Of a stretch of DNA of 64,000 nucleotides, positions 18,401 through 26,248 are shown one piece after another. The DNA is from Chitinophaga oryziterrae. GTDB taxonomy: Bacteria > Bacteroidota > Bacteroidia > Chitinophagales > Chitinophagaceae. The stretch is from the NCBI RefSeq assembly GCF_009758125.1, contig NZ_WRXO01000007.1, positions 186,001 through 250,000 of the forward strand. Direction: 5' to 3'. The translations under genes and the position numbers were made by a program. The stretch's first letter is position 1, and each line of letters opens with the position of its first letter. The notes under the pieces are model-generated. The model searched no databases and had not been told where the DNA came from. It was given only the letters and a program-made list of their open reading frames with translations.

Positions 18401-20183
18401 TAACGCAGGAAAGAATATAGACCTTACCGTTACCTGGCCGGAAAATGTAGTCGTAACAGGAACGCCTCAGATCAGCCTTTTAATAGGCAGCACTATTCAG
18501 CCTGCTAAATATATCAGTGGCTCCGGTTCTAATACACTGGTATTCCGTTACACTATACAGGCAGGTGAAAATGATGCCAATGGTATTAATATAGGATCTA
18601 CCATACAATCAGGTACTATTAAAGACCTGTCAGGTAATACGGCAGACCTCACCATACATTATACTACTACGCCGGGTATTGTTTATGTGGATACAAAGGC
18701 GCCTGTTGTATTAAGCGTAACAGGCCCTGCCAATGGTACTTACAAAGCCGGAGATGTACTGACATTTACAATCACTACGGATGAACCCATTACCATAGCA
18801 CCGGCCGGCGCAGCGCCTTTATTACAGGTAACTATCGGTAGTACTGCTGTAAATGCAACACTCACCGGTAATACACTGACATTCTCATATACTGTTGTGG
18901 ATGGGCAGTCGGACCTGGATGGGGTTTCTCTTGCTGCTTCTCTCACCACTGCCATTGGTAAGATAACAGACCAGGCAGGTAATGATCTGGATCCTTTGCT
19001 GAATAACGTAGCCGCATTCACAGGCGTGCTGGTAGATGCAGTAGCCCCGGTTGTAACAGCCGGACAAACATTCAGTGTATTCGAGAATATTGCTGCTGGT
19101 ACTATTGTTGGCACTCTTGCAGCCACAGATAATGGTAGCATCCTGGATAACTGGAAGATCACACAAAATGCAGATACCGATAATGACAATATTCCTGCAT
19201 TTGCTATTAATACCAGTACTGGTCAGTTAACAGTAAATGATGCGGATGAATTCAACTTTGAACGCAACCCACAGTTTAACATCAGTGTTACTGTTAGTGA
19301 TGGATACAATACCAGTGCTGTTGGTACTGTCTCCGTTACGCTGAAAGACGTGAATGAAGTACCTGCTATTGGTACGGTGGCAGATCAGGCAGTATGTGCC
19401 GGTGGAGAACAAACCGTGACTGTTACCGGTATTTCTGCAGGCCCTGAAACGACACAGACGAATACTTTAAGTGTAAGCGCTGATAAAGACGTATTCACAA
19501 CACTCACTATCACAGATAATGGGAATGGCACTGCTACAATCCGTTATGAGCTGAAAGGAGATGCCACTGGCACATCGGTGATTACTATAACCGTACAGGA
19601 TAATGGGGGCACCAGCAATGGGGGTGTTGATAAAATTAGCACACAGTTCCCTGTGAAAGTATCCACACCACCGGTATTAACAATCAGCAGTGATAAAGGG
19701 ATTACAGTTTCCAAAGGCTCCCTTGTTTACCTTACGGCAAGTGGCGCATCTACCTATTCATGGGAGAATGCAGATTACATCGTCAGCGGACAAAACACTG
19801 CGGTATTAAATGTTCGCCCGCAGGAAAATGTCACGTACACTGTCAATGGAAAAACAGCAGATGGTTGTACCGGACAGGGTTCTGTTTCACTGTTGGTCGT
19901 GTATGATTATAAACTGGATGCAACTAACATCCTCACACCAAATGGGGATGGTATTAATGATAAATGGATAGTACGGAACATAGATAGTTATCCTGATAAC
20001 GATGTGAAAATATATGATCGTACGGGCAGACTGGTATACCATAAACAGCACTACCTGAACGAATGGGATGGTATGAGTAATGGCTCTCCACTGGCAGAAG
20101 GTACGTACTATTATATATTAACATTAGGTAACGATCAACACACGTTCAAAGGCTTTATCACTATTGTTCGCAATCAGAAATAA
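15426..20183 (+). CDS. Giant T9SS type-B sorted surface/adhesin-like protein with cadherin and Ig-like repeats
   Basis: A 1585-residue exported protein. A signal peptide covers about 1-23. Three cadherin/VCBS-like tandem units begin near 185, 284 and 385, each with a GSF-x-Y-T-P-x-x-G-Y/F-x-G-x-D-x-F-x-Y pattern. Two related modules begin near 479 and 616. Four bacterial Ig-like repeats begin near 744, 866, 978 and 1091, with recurring NGTYKAGD and TFTYTVQSGD-type segments. A cadherin-like unit lies at about 1206-1300. The last ~90 residues are a gliding-motility/CHU_C type-B sorting domain (ILTPNGDGINDKW ... YDRTGRLVYH ... EGTYYYIL). It would be secreted by the type IX system and bound at the surface, probably for adhesion or gliding. 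PorP/SprF follows after 5 nt. Confidence 0.93.
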   Translation: MNKNSTPRFLIVFLLLLCSSAYAAVPYTLPVIGNLNGDVVSFTTAGADVFLDAGLDATLTAGTAPDFNGGLLTVAVTTGASYAEDVLNIKNEGAAAGQIGVDANVIAYGGITIGTYTGGNAGRPMRIRLNANASAAAITALLKRIAYLDNNSRAATASRTISFTLSDGYGSISTAAAVTVNFTAINHSPIANSEYYVTAQDQLISQVAPGLKANDYDVDGDAVTFSPVSLPLHGSLSLSNSGSFSYTPDAGYTGLDSFTYKLCDPGGACSSDAKALFFVGSSNVAPVPANDGYTINQDMALDVNAASGVLQNDNDPNSGSIRNFNMAGLVTSPAHGTLKLYPDGGFYYVPNIGFSGTDQFVYSNCDAQGACANATCTITINSINSAPLAIDDIVTTPDFKNLGGNVLSNDTDREGNALTTSLVTAPVNGSVVLNADGSFTYTSNNGFDGIDKFEYQVCDNGIPSRCDTALGIIVVINTNDRPTIATAAQANVMEDVPSPMNSFSFADTDAGTNPVTVTLSVTPADGTLSANPATGIIIVPTATNTVILKGSITDINNYIAKDSVKFTGTLNTNGNTVVLTVTINDGGFTGADPGTSGDANSEERTTTVSFSIIAVNDAPVITVPAAQTVALNTNLVLNNEISIADADAGNNTVSVTLSVTAGTITLPLTSGLTFITGSGTGDVTSTFRGTLTDINNALSFIIYTPSGNYSGIATLQITADDLGNSGTGGAKTDTKTVDISVGPLKPFVINVTSDNVNGTYKAGDVVTVNVVFNEIVNVTGTPLLTLETGAADRDAVYTSGSGTTTLTFTYTVQSGDVSSDLDYTSVSALSGTVKNNAGNKDAILDLPLPAAASSLSANKNIKIDGIAPVVNTVTLPADNTYIIGDELLFVVNFSEPVTVTGTTSYLPIQIGSAAVNATFLSATGSTATYHYIIPAGQQDTDGIGVGQLQSATIKDIAGNDAVLTFTPGSTAGILVDAVTPVVTNVAVTAGYYNAGKNIDLTVTWPENVVVTGTPQISLLIGSTIQPAKYISGSGSNTLVFRYTIQAGENDANGINIGSTIQSGTIKDLSGNTADLTIHYTTTPGIVYVDTKAPVVLSVTGPANGTYKAGDVLTFTITTDEPITIAPAGAAPLLQVTIGSTAVNATLTGNTLTFSYTVVDGQSDLDGVSLAASLTTAIGKITDQAGNDLDPLLNNVAAFTGVLVDAVAPVVTAGQTFSVFENIAAGTIVGTLAATDNGSILDNWKITQNADTDNDNIPAFAINTSTGQLTVNDADEFNFERNPQFNISVTVSDGYNTSAVGTVSVTLKDVNEVPAIGTVADQAVCAGGEQTVTVTGISAGPETTQTNTLSVSADKDVFTTLTITDNGNGTATIRYELKGDATGTSVITITVQDNGGTSNGGVDKISTQFPVKVSTPPVLTISSDKGITVSKGSLVYLTASGASTYSWENADYIVSGQNTAVLNVRPQENVTYTVNGKTADGCTGQGSVSLLVVYDYKLDATNILTPNGDGINDKWIVRNIDSYPDNDVKIYDRTGRLVYHKQHYLNEWDGMSNGSPLAEGTYYYILTLGNDQHTFKGFITIVRNQK
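17659..19040 (+). repeat. Tandem Ig-like repeat region within the giant surface protein
   Basis: Four in-frame units of about 112-122 codons begin near nt 17659, 18023, 18361 and 18700. Each starts with a P-[FV]-V-x-x-V-like strand and carries a repeated TGTP/VTVTGT segment. The conservation is at protein level; the DNA copies are diverged. Confidence 0.75.
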
Positions 20184-20188
20184 TTAAC

Positions 20189-21085
20189 ATGAGATCTTTA
20201 TATACGCTTATTCTTTTACTGTGCGTGCAGCAATTACAGGCACAATCCCTGGGCAGGGCGGTCAGCAATTTTGATCCGCCGGAAGCGCAGTATTTCTTTA
20301 ACCAGTACCTGGCTAATCCTGCTATGGCAGGTATTGATTCCGGTATTCATATCAATGCTACTTATCGTCGTCCCTGGGATGCTATTCCGGGCGCGCCCGT
20401 TTCCCAGACCTTTACAGCAGATGCCAATCTAGGCAGCAGGGTAGGGGCAGGCGTGAATATTTACAATGATAAATCCGGTTTGTTACAGCGTACCAAAGTG
20501 GGGTTGACCTATGCTTATCACCTTCCGTTAGGCATGAATGCCCAGGCATTACATTTCGGATTATCGCTGGCGCTGGAAGTACAACGCCTGGATTATAAAA
20601 ACATAAACGGAGAGGTGAATGATCCTTCCGTAAGTAGTTTCAACAGGCGTGACAATTATTTTGAAAGCGATTTCGGAGTAGCGTACACAGATCATCATTT
20701 AACGGTACAGGCAGCATTACCCAGCCTGATAGGGATGATTAAGAATGATAACAAAGGTGTATCGGGTTTAACTACTTTTTATAGTGCAGTGGCTTACCGC
20801 TTCAATACGGGAACGGAGATTACGAAGATAGAACCCAAAGTAGGTTATCGTGGTTTACGTGGAGAAGATGGCATCGTTGATGCCGGTGTGAATGTAGGTT
20901 TACTGGACGACCGGGCCAATGTTTTCGGAATGTATCACAGCAGTGGCAGTGTTAGTGCAGGAGCAGGGTTTAATTATAAATCGCTGCTGGGCATACAGGC
21001 TGTTTACATCACCCAGACATCCGGTTACAGCACAATTATGGGAAACAGTTTTGAGATCGACCTGCGATTGAATATCGGCAGGTAG
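20189..21085 (+). CDS. PorP/SprF family type IX secretion-associated outer-membrane protein
   Basis: A 298-residue beta-barrel protein with a signal peptide (LLLCVQQLQAQS). The opening FDPPEAQYFFNQYLANPAMAGI is the family hallmark, and it ends with a barrel-type strand, FEIDLRLNIGR. PorP/SprF proteins work with T9SS cargo carrying the type-B C-terminal domain and are often encoded right beside it. Here the gene begins 5 nt after the giant protein, so this is very probably a cargo/anchor pair made from one transcript. Confidence 0.94.
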   Translation: MRSLYTLILLLCVQQLQAQSLGRAVSNFDPPEAQYFFNQYLANPAMAGIDSGIHINATYRRPWDAIPGAPVSQTFTADANLGSRVGAGVNIYNDKSGLLQRTKVGLTYAYHLPLGMNAQALHFGLSLALEVQRLDYKNINGEVNDPSVSSFNRRDNYFESDFGVAYTDHHLTVQAALPSLIGMIKNDNKGVSGLTTFYSAVAYRFNTGTEITKIEPKVGYRGLRGEDGIVDAGVNVGLLDDRANVFGMYHSSGSVSAGAGFNYKSLLGIQAVYITQTSGYSTIMGNSFEIDLRLNIGR

Positions 21086-21109
21086 AATAGATGGTTATTG
21101 GTTTTGATG

Positions 21110-21139
21110 GCGCATGTCTTTTGGGGCATGCGCTTTTTT
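21110..21139 (+). terminator. Intrinsic terminator after PorP/SprF
   Basis: GCGCATG (21110-21116) pairs with CATGCGC (21127-21133) around a 10-nt loop, followed by six T residues. Confidence 0.85.
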
Positions 21140-21210
21140 ATTACCTGCACATAGTTCCCCACAGGAAAGCACAACTATTTCCGGAAGTAAGATCACATTC
21201 CGATATTTGT

Positions 21211-22254
21211 ATGATGAAATTTGAACTAGGTATTAGCTCCTTTGGGGACGTACGTCGTGATCATGGAGCAGGAAAAGCAGTGAATGCGCATCGCCGCATG
21301 CAGGAATTACTGGCTGAAATTAAGCTGGCAGATGAAGTAGGACTGGATGTATTTGCTTTGGGAGAACATCACCGCCCTGATTTTATGGTGTCAGCACCGG
21401 AAGTGATACTGGCCGCAGGTGCTTCCATTACTAAAAACATACGTTTGTCCAGCTCAGTAACGGTATTAAGTTCTGTGGACCCTGTGAGAACGTTTCAGAA
21501 CTTTGCAACGGTAGACCTGATTTCCGGTGGACGTGCCGAGATCATGGCAGGCCGCGGCTCTTTTATTGAATCTTTCCCTTTATTCGGATATAAACTGGAT
21601 GATTATGATGCACTTTTCAATGAAAAACTGGAAATGCTGCTGACGATCAACAAGAATGAATTCGTTACCTGGAAAGGGGAGTTCAGGGCGCCTTTGGTGA
21701 ACCGTGGGATCTATCCTCGTCCCTTGCAGGAGTCTTTGCCCGTATGGCTGGCCGCAGGTGGTACACCTGCCTCTGCCAAACGTGCAGGCAGGATGAATCT
21801 GCCACTGATGCTGGCATTGCTGGGTGGTACCCCGGAGCATTTTGTACCCTTCGTTAAAACATACAGGGATGCCGCTACAGAGGCAGGCCATGATGCCAGT
21901 AAATTACAGCTGGGTATCAGCTCGCAGTTTCATATTGCGGAGCATGAGGAGGAAGCTGCCGAAGATTTTTATCCGGGATATGAGGTACTGATGAACCGTG
22001 TAGGAGCGGAGAGAGGTTGGTCGCCCCTCAACAGGCCACAATTCGACTACCTCAGAGAGAAAGGACCGCTGATGGTAGGTGGTGTAGAACAGGTCATTGA
22101 TAAGATACTGGCACAGCATAAATTATTCGGGAACACCCGTTTCCTTGCGCAACTGGTAGGAGATGAAATGCCACATGATAAAGTATTACGCTCTATAGAA
22201 TTGTATGGTACTAAAGTAGCGCCGGCAGTTAGGAAAGCACTGGAAGATAAATAA
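21211..22254 (+). CDS. LLM-class flavin-dependent oxidoreductase (luciferase-like)
   Basis: A 347-residue TIM-barrel oxidoreductase using reduced FMN or F420-like flavin. Family features include FELGISSFGD at the N terminus, DEVGLDVFALGEHHRPDFMV, RLSSSVTVLSSVDPVRTFQ and the flavin-contact region GRAEIMAGRGSF. I chose ATG 21211 (MMKFEL; 21214 is equally possible) because the 40 upstream codons include the terminator and look non-coding. A GATATTTG sequence (7 of 8 to the -7 consensus) ends 2 nt upstream. Substrate is unknown. Confidence 0.9.
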   Translation: MMKFELGISSFGDVRRDHGAGKAVNAHRRMQELLAEIKLADEVGLDVFALGEHHRPDFMVSAPEVILAAGASITKNIRLSSSVTVLSSVDPVRTFQNFATVDLISGGRAEIMAGRGSFIESFPLFGYKLDDYDALFNEKLEMLLTINKNEFVTWKGEFRAPLVNRGIYPRPLQESLPVWLAAGGTPASAKRAGRMNLPLMLALLGGTPEHFVPFVKTYRDAATEAGHDASKLQLGISSQFHIAEHEEEAAEDFYPGYEVLMNRVGAERGWSPLNRPQFDYLREKGPLMVGGVEQVIDKILAQHKLFGNTRFLAQLVGDEMPHDKVLRSIELYGTKVAPAVRKALEDK

Positions 22255-22300
22255 CTAAAAAGCTCCTGAATAGATCAGCTACAATATTCCATAATCTGGA

Positions 22301-22325
22301 AATTTTTCCCGCAACGGGAAAAATT
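22301..22325. repeat. Perfect 11-bp palindrome with T/A tract arms
   Basis: AATTTTTCCCG and CGGGAAAAATT pair perfectly around a 3-nt loop (caa), 46 nt after the LLM gene. It has the same design as the element at 29040-29080. It may act as a terminator or a repeated palindromic element. Confidence 0.75.
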
Positions 22326-22423
22326 CAGATACAGGTAATTGTTTTAATTCATTAATAATCAATATTTTATGTCAGAATTTATGATTGGCATCTGAATGGC
22401 ATTATTATTACAAAGCGAATAAC

Positions 22424-22636
22424 ATGAAAAGCAATTCTGATAGTAAAATATTCATTTTTGAAGATAATATTTATCTTCAGATGGCCTCCGAAGACGATTC
22501 TAAGTCTTTAGGATTTGCAGATATTATCTGGTGTGGTAAAATAGATGGGACGCGATTGGAAGAAAGCCTATGTTTTGATTATATGCTTGACGTTGTTGAC
22601 TACAGGAAAGTTCAGGGAATGAAGGAGAGGCGGTAA
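22424..22636 (+). CDS. Hypothetical 70-residue protein
   Basis: A small acidic protein starting at MKSNSDSK; I chose that ATG over one 13 codons earlier because the upstream extension looks unrelated, although this is uncertain. It contains IFIFEDNIYLQMASEDD, GFADIIWCGKIDG and DYMLDVVDYRK. There is no signal peptide, membrane segment or recognised domain. It is bracketed by two perfect palindromes, 22301-22325 upstream and 22642-22682 downstream, and stands alone between the LLM gene and the convergent permease. Coding status rests on length and composition only. Confidence 0.5.
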   Translation: MKSNSDSKIFIFEDNIYLQMASEDDSKSLGFADIIWCGKIDGTRLEESLCFDYMLDVVDYRKVQGMKERR

Positions 22637-22641
22637 CAAAA

Positions 22642-22682
22642 TGTACAAAGCCACAATATTATTGTACTTGTGGCTTTGTACA
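22642..22682. terminator. Perfect 15-bp hairpin between convergent genes
   Basis: TGTACAAAGCCACAA and TTGTGGCTTTGTACA pair perfectly around an 11-nt loop. It lies 6 nt after the small gene and 14 nt from the end of the permease gene on the opposite strand. There is no strong T tract, but position and symmetry suit a two-way terminator. Confidence 0.7.
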
Positions 22683-22695
22683 GGTATGAATTTCT

Positions 22696-23772
22696 TTATT
22701 TCTCTTTATCTTCTCCCATCAGAATAGCCCATGGCTGCAGTCCTTCTACCTTCTCACTGATAATACGGATAATAGCTGTGAGCGGAATAAAAAGGAACAT
22801 ACCAGGGATACCCCAGATCAATTTGCCGGTTAATACGGCTATGATAGTAATTAAGGGATTCAGTTTTACATTACCGCCCACGATACGTGGCAGGAGTATA
22901 TTAGCATCCAGGAAATGTGCGACAATAAACACGATCGCTACCGTTAATGCATGGGTTGGTGTGCCATCTGCCAGCGTAATCACCATACTGATAGCCATGG
23001 CCGTATAAATCCCCAGGTAAGGTATTACATTCAGTACAGCCGCTATTACACTAATCAGCAACGCATATTTAATTCCTAAGATCGCAAAGGTAGATACCAG
23101 TAATACAATCAGGATCGCCATCTCTGTCAGTAACCCGATAATATACCGGTTGATCATACTTTTGGCGCTGCTGATCACATCTTCTACCTTATGCAGCTGA
23201 TCATGGGGGAACAGCGCCAGAATAAAACGTTTGAACAGACGACGGTGGTATAACATAAAGAAAGTGAAGATCAGGAAGAAGATAGTGAGAATGAGTACTT
23301 CGCCCACACTTATAAAGGTTGCTCCAAGGGAGGTGAACGCTGTATCTTCCAGGCTACCGGCAGACCTCTTCAAATAAGCTATCTGTTGCTGGTAATCAAC
23401 ATGATAAGTATTGAATACCCAGGAACTGATTTCCTGCAGCATGGCTGTAAACTTGATTTGCAGTTCCGGCAGGTGATGGGTAAAACTTACTACCTGGTGA
23501 CTTAATAAATAGACGAACCCACTTATAACCAATACAAATAACAATACTGACACTGCGGACGCAAATCCACGATGTAATCCCCAATTTTCCAGTTGTCTGG
23601 ATACCGGGAGTAAGGCAAAAGAGATCAGCAAAGCAAAGAAGAGTGGAATAATAATGGTTTTCCCAAAGTGCATCAGGATCAGCACGAGTACAAGCGCATG
23701 CAGTATCAGGGCCAGGCGTGCATAAAAGGCCAGTTTAACGCTGTTCATAAAATGAGTAATTTTAAACTCCAT
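22696..23772 (-). CDS. AI-2E family transporter (PerM-like permease)
   Basis: A 358-residue inner-membrane protein of the AI-2E/PerM family with about eight membrane helices. N-terminal segments HALVLVLILMHFGKTIIIPL and FALLISFALLPVSRQLENWG, and the C-terminal PYLGIYTAMAISMVI and GNVKLNPLITIIAVLTGKL are typical. The middle (about 75-145) is the extramembrane loop of the family. Members export autoinducer-2 or act as ion antiporters, and the substrate cannot be assigned here. It is transcribed alone, convergent with the 70-codon gene. Confidence 0.9.
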   Translation of the reverse strand: MEFKITHFMNSVKLAFYARLALILHALVLVLILMHFGKTIIIPLFFALLISFALLPVSRQLENWGLHRGFASAVSVLLFVLVISGFVYLLSHQVVSFTHHLPELQIKFTAMLQEISSWVFNTYHVDYQQQIAYLKRSAGSLEDTAFTSLGATFISVGEVLILTIFFLIFTFFMLYHRRLFKRFILALFPHDQLHKVEDVISSAKSMINRYIIGLLTEMAILIVLLVSTFAILGIKYALLISVIAAVLNVIPYLGIYTAMAISMVITLADGTPTHALTVAIVFIVAHFLDANILLPRIVGGNVKLNPLITIIAVLTGKLIWGIPGMFLFIPLTAIIRIISEKVEGLQPWAILMGEDKEK

Positions 23773-23834
23773 CGTAATGGGGCCTTACAATGTAATAAAT
23801 ATTTGGCTACCAGAAGCATGCCAATGTTATATCT

Positions 23835-23842
23835 TATATTTG
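23835..23842 (+). promoter_or_regulatory. TAnnTTTG -7 element for the SGNH hydrolase
   Basis: TATATTTG ends 18 nt before the ATG at 23861. Confidence 0.5.
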
Positions 23843-23860
23843 ATCAGGTAAAATCGTCAT

Positions 23861-24523
23861 ATGAAAAAATTACTGCTCCTTGTTTTCCTGATCATTGCGG
23901 GTGAAACCCTTTCTGCACAAAATAAACCGGTATACTGGGAAGATGTACAAACGATCAAAAAGTATGATCAGATGTATGAACCTCCTTATCAGCCTATCCT
24001 TTTTATCGGTAGTTCTTCTATCCGTAAATGGAATGACCTGGAAAGGACCTTTGCAGACTATGTAGTGTTAAACAGGGGGATTGGCGGCGCTGTTGTAAAT
24101 GATATCACTTATTATCTTAATGATATTGTATTCCCTTATCATCCCCGTCAGATCGTTATTTATGTGGGAGAAAATGATTTGCCGGATGAGCAATCTACAG
24201 CTGATTCTGTTTTAAACAGAACAAAACGCCTGATAGAAGGGATAAGAGCTAAATTACCCGAAATATCTATTCTTTATATCTCTATTAAACCAAGCCCCAG
24301 CAGGGAAAAATATCAGCCCAAAGCGATAGAAGCGAATAGGCTGATACGTGAATATCTGAAGGAGGATAAGAATATTACTTTTATTGATGTTTTCTCCCTG
24401 ATGTTAACACCGGAAGGAAAACTCCGCCCTGAGTTATTTGTAGGAGATATGCTGCATATGAATGGACAGGGATATAAGATCTGGCGCGCTGCGGTGGAAC
24501 CTTATCTGTTAAAGAGGCTTTAA
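23861..24523 (+). CDS. Exported SGNH/GDSL-type hydrolase
   Basis: A 220-residue secreted esterase/acetylhydrolase-like enzyme. A signal peptide covers about 1-20 (LLVFLIIAGETLSAQ). Block I is PILFIGSSSIRKW with the nucleophile probably Ser52; the usual Asp of GDS is replaced by Ser. Block II Gly is in NRGIGGAVVND, block III is YVGENDLPDE with the Asn, and the Asp/His pair is in VGDMLHMN. Related proteins deacetylate sugars or cleave lipids, but the substrate here is unknown. It is a single-gene unit with an exact -7 element 18 nt upstream. Confidence 0.88.
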   Translation: MKKLLLLVFLIIAGETLSAQNKPVYWEDVQTIKKYDQMYEPPYQPILFIGSSSIRKWNDLERTFADYVVLNRGIGGAVVNDITYYLNDIVFPYHPRQIVIYVGENDLPDEQSTADSVLNRTKRLIEGIRAKLPEISILYISIKPSPSREKYQPKAIEANRLIREYLKEDKNITFIDVFSLMLTPEGKLRPELFVGDMLHMNGQGYKIWRAAVEPYLLKRL

Positions 24524-24651
24524 CGCTTGTGCCACCTTACTTTCAGATCCTTTAAAAGATACATTTTTTCCGGAAGGACTAATAAAGAAGATAGTGAAGG
24601 ATTCAAAGTATCGGGCTTATTATTTGCTGATTTTTTTTCCAAAAAAAGTTC

Positions 24652-25347
24652 ATGAGTAAACCATATGTAATCTGCCATATGATGAGTTCTGTGGATGGCA
24701 GGATCCTGCTGAAGCAATGGGGAGAGAGAAAGACTTCTTACACCAATACCTACGAGGAAACGGCGCTGGTACACAATACTAATGCATGGCTTTGTGGCAG
24801 GGTCACAATGGAAGAGGGGTTTGCCAGCAAAGAGCCTTTAGCGTTAAGGCCTGTCAGCAAACCGGTAGAACGTGTTGATTTCATTGCTCCTTATAAGGAA
24901 AAGTCTTTTGCTATTGCAATTGATCCTTCCGGTAAACTGAACTGGTCATCATCTGCCATTGATGAAGATCATATCATCACGGTATTGACTACAGTTGTAT
25001 CTGACGAGTATCTGGCCTTTTTACAGGAAAAAGGGATCTCTTACCTTTTTGGAGGAGAAGTAGAAATAGACTTTAACAGTGTATTCGAAAGACTGTTCAG
25101 CATATTCAACATCAAAAGGTTACTGGTAGAAGGGGGTGGGAATATCAATGGTTCTATACTGAATGCAGGACTGATTGACGAGCTAAGTTTTTTATCCTGC
25201 CCGGTAATTGATGGTACGGATAATACACCTACGCTATTTGATGTAAGTGGAGCATTACCAAAGGCTCCTGCTTCACAGCTGGATTTATTTTTCATGGAAG
25301 AGTGGGAAGATAATGTATGGTGGATAAGGTATAAAGTGATTAAATAA
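24652..25347 (+). CDS. RibD C-terminal/dihydrofolate-reductase-like oxidoreductase
   Basis: A 231-residue NAD(P)H-dependent reductase of the RibD C-terminal family. The start MSKPYVICHMMSSVDGRILL is the family opening, with GRVTMEEGF and the late LLVEGGGNINGSILNAGLIDE, which corresponds to the nucleotide-binding GGG region. It lacks the deaminase domain of RibD, so it is probably an accessory reductase rather than the riboflavin enzyme itself. No riboflavin genes are nearby. A terminator follows. Confidence 0.88.
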   Translation: MSKPYVICHMMSSVDGRILLKQWGERKTSYTNTYEETALVHNTNAWLCGRVTMEEGFASKEPLALRPVSKPVERVDFIAPYKEKSFAIAIDPSGKLNWSSSAIDEDHIITVLTTVVSDEYLAFLQEKGISYLFGGEVEIDFNSVFERLFSIFNIKRLLVEGGGNINGSILNAGLIDELSFLSCPVIDGTDNTPTLFDVSGALPKAPASQLDLFFMEEWEDNVWWIRYKVIK

Positions 25348-25354
25348 TTGGAAG

Positions 25355-25377
25355 GGAATCTTAGGATTCCTTTTTTT
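25355..25377 (+). terminator. Intrinsic terminator after the RibD-like gene
   Basis: GGAATC pairs with GATTCC around a 4-nt loop (ttag), followed by seven T residues. Confidence 0.85.
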
Positions 25378-25489
25378 ATTATTAATGATAGAGAACATCC
25401 TCATTCATGGAAGATAGCAGATCAGCTGGAATTGCTGAAATGGTACGAGTATCTGTTTTATTGGAGATAATCCCTGCGGGTACCAGACA

Positions 25490-26179
25490 CTATTCTAAAT
25501 AATAATGTCTGATCCTGTTAAAGTCCTCATCTAACTCATACACCCAGGGGATGCCTAAGGGAATATCCAGCATTGTTACTTCTTCATCAGTTAAATGATC
25601 TATATACTGGATCAATGCGCGTAAGCTATTCCCATGGGCGCATATAATCGCTTTCTTATGATTCCTCACCGCCTGCATAATGGTTTCTGTCCAGAAGGGG
25701 AGTACCCTCTCCATCGTTTCGCTTAAATTCTCCGTCAGTGGTAATTCTCTTTCGGTAAGCCCTTTATACCGGGGATCATTACCAGGGAAACGGGGATCTT
25801 TACGATCTACTGCAGGTGGATGTTCGTGAGGGTCTCTTCTCCATTTATGTACCTGCTCTGCTCCATATTTGGCAATGGTCTCTTCTTTGTTAAGGCCTTG
25901 TAACGCTCCGTAGAAACGTTCATTTAAACGCCAGGATTTCTCTTCCGGAATCCATAGTAAATCCATTTCTTCCAGCACGTAATGCAGTGTTTTAATAGAG
26001 CGTTTGAGTAATGAAGTGAACCCGATATCAAAAGAATAACCTTCTTTTTTCAACAGCTCTCCGGCATGTTTAGCCTGTTTAACACCTTCTTCAGAAAGGT
26101 CTACATCTGTCCATCCTGTAAAACGGTTCTCTAAATTCCATTCGCTTTGTCCGTGACGAAGTAATACCAATTTTAACAT
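25490..26179 (-). CDS. gpmA: 2,3-bisphosphoglycerate-dependent phosphoglycerate mutase
   Basis: A 229-residue glycolytic enzyme that interconverts 3- and 2-phosphoglycerate. It carries the histidine-phosphatase motif LLRHGQSEWNLENRFTGW near the N terminus, the substrate region NERFYGALQGLNKEET, and the second active-site His in CAHGNSLRALIQ. Length and sequence match GpmA closely. It is transcribed alone, divergent from the GH92 gene. Confidence 0.95.
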   Translation of the reverse strand: MLKLVLLRHGQSEWNLENRFTGWTDVDLSEEGVKQAKHAGELLKKEGYSFDIGFTSLLKRSIKTLHYVLEEMDLLWIPEEKSWRLNERFYGALQGLNKEETIAKYGAEQVHKWRRDPHEHPPAVDRKDPRFPGNDPRYKGLTERELPLTENLSETMERVLPFWTETIMQAVRNHKKAIICAHGNSLRALIQYIDHLTDEEVTMLDIPLGIPWVYELDEDFNRIRHYYLE

Positions 26180-26248
26180 AGGTCTTGTTTTGCTTATTAA
26201 ATATAACTGAATAAAATGTGTATTTTGTCAGTAATCAAGTTCCATCGT

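Noticed and set aside
17659..19040. Repeats that might be a CRISPR array or tandem DNA repeat
   Set aside because: Units exceed 330 bp, are diverged at DNA level, keep the reading frame and match Ig-like protein modules.
16745..19189. Several 90-150 codon frames opposite the giant surface-protein gene
   Set aside because: They are antisense shadows of a repeat-rich, Thr/Val/Gly-rich gene and show no domain or start signals.
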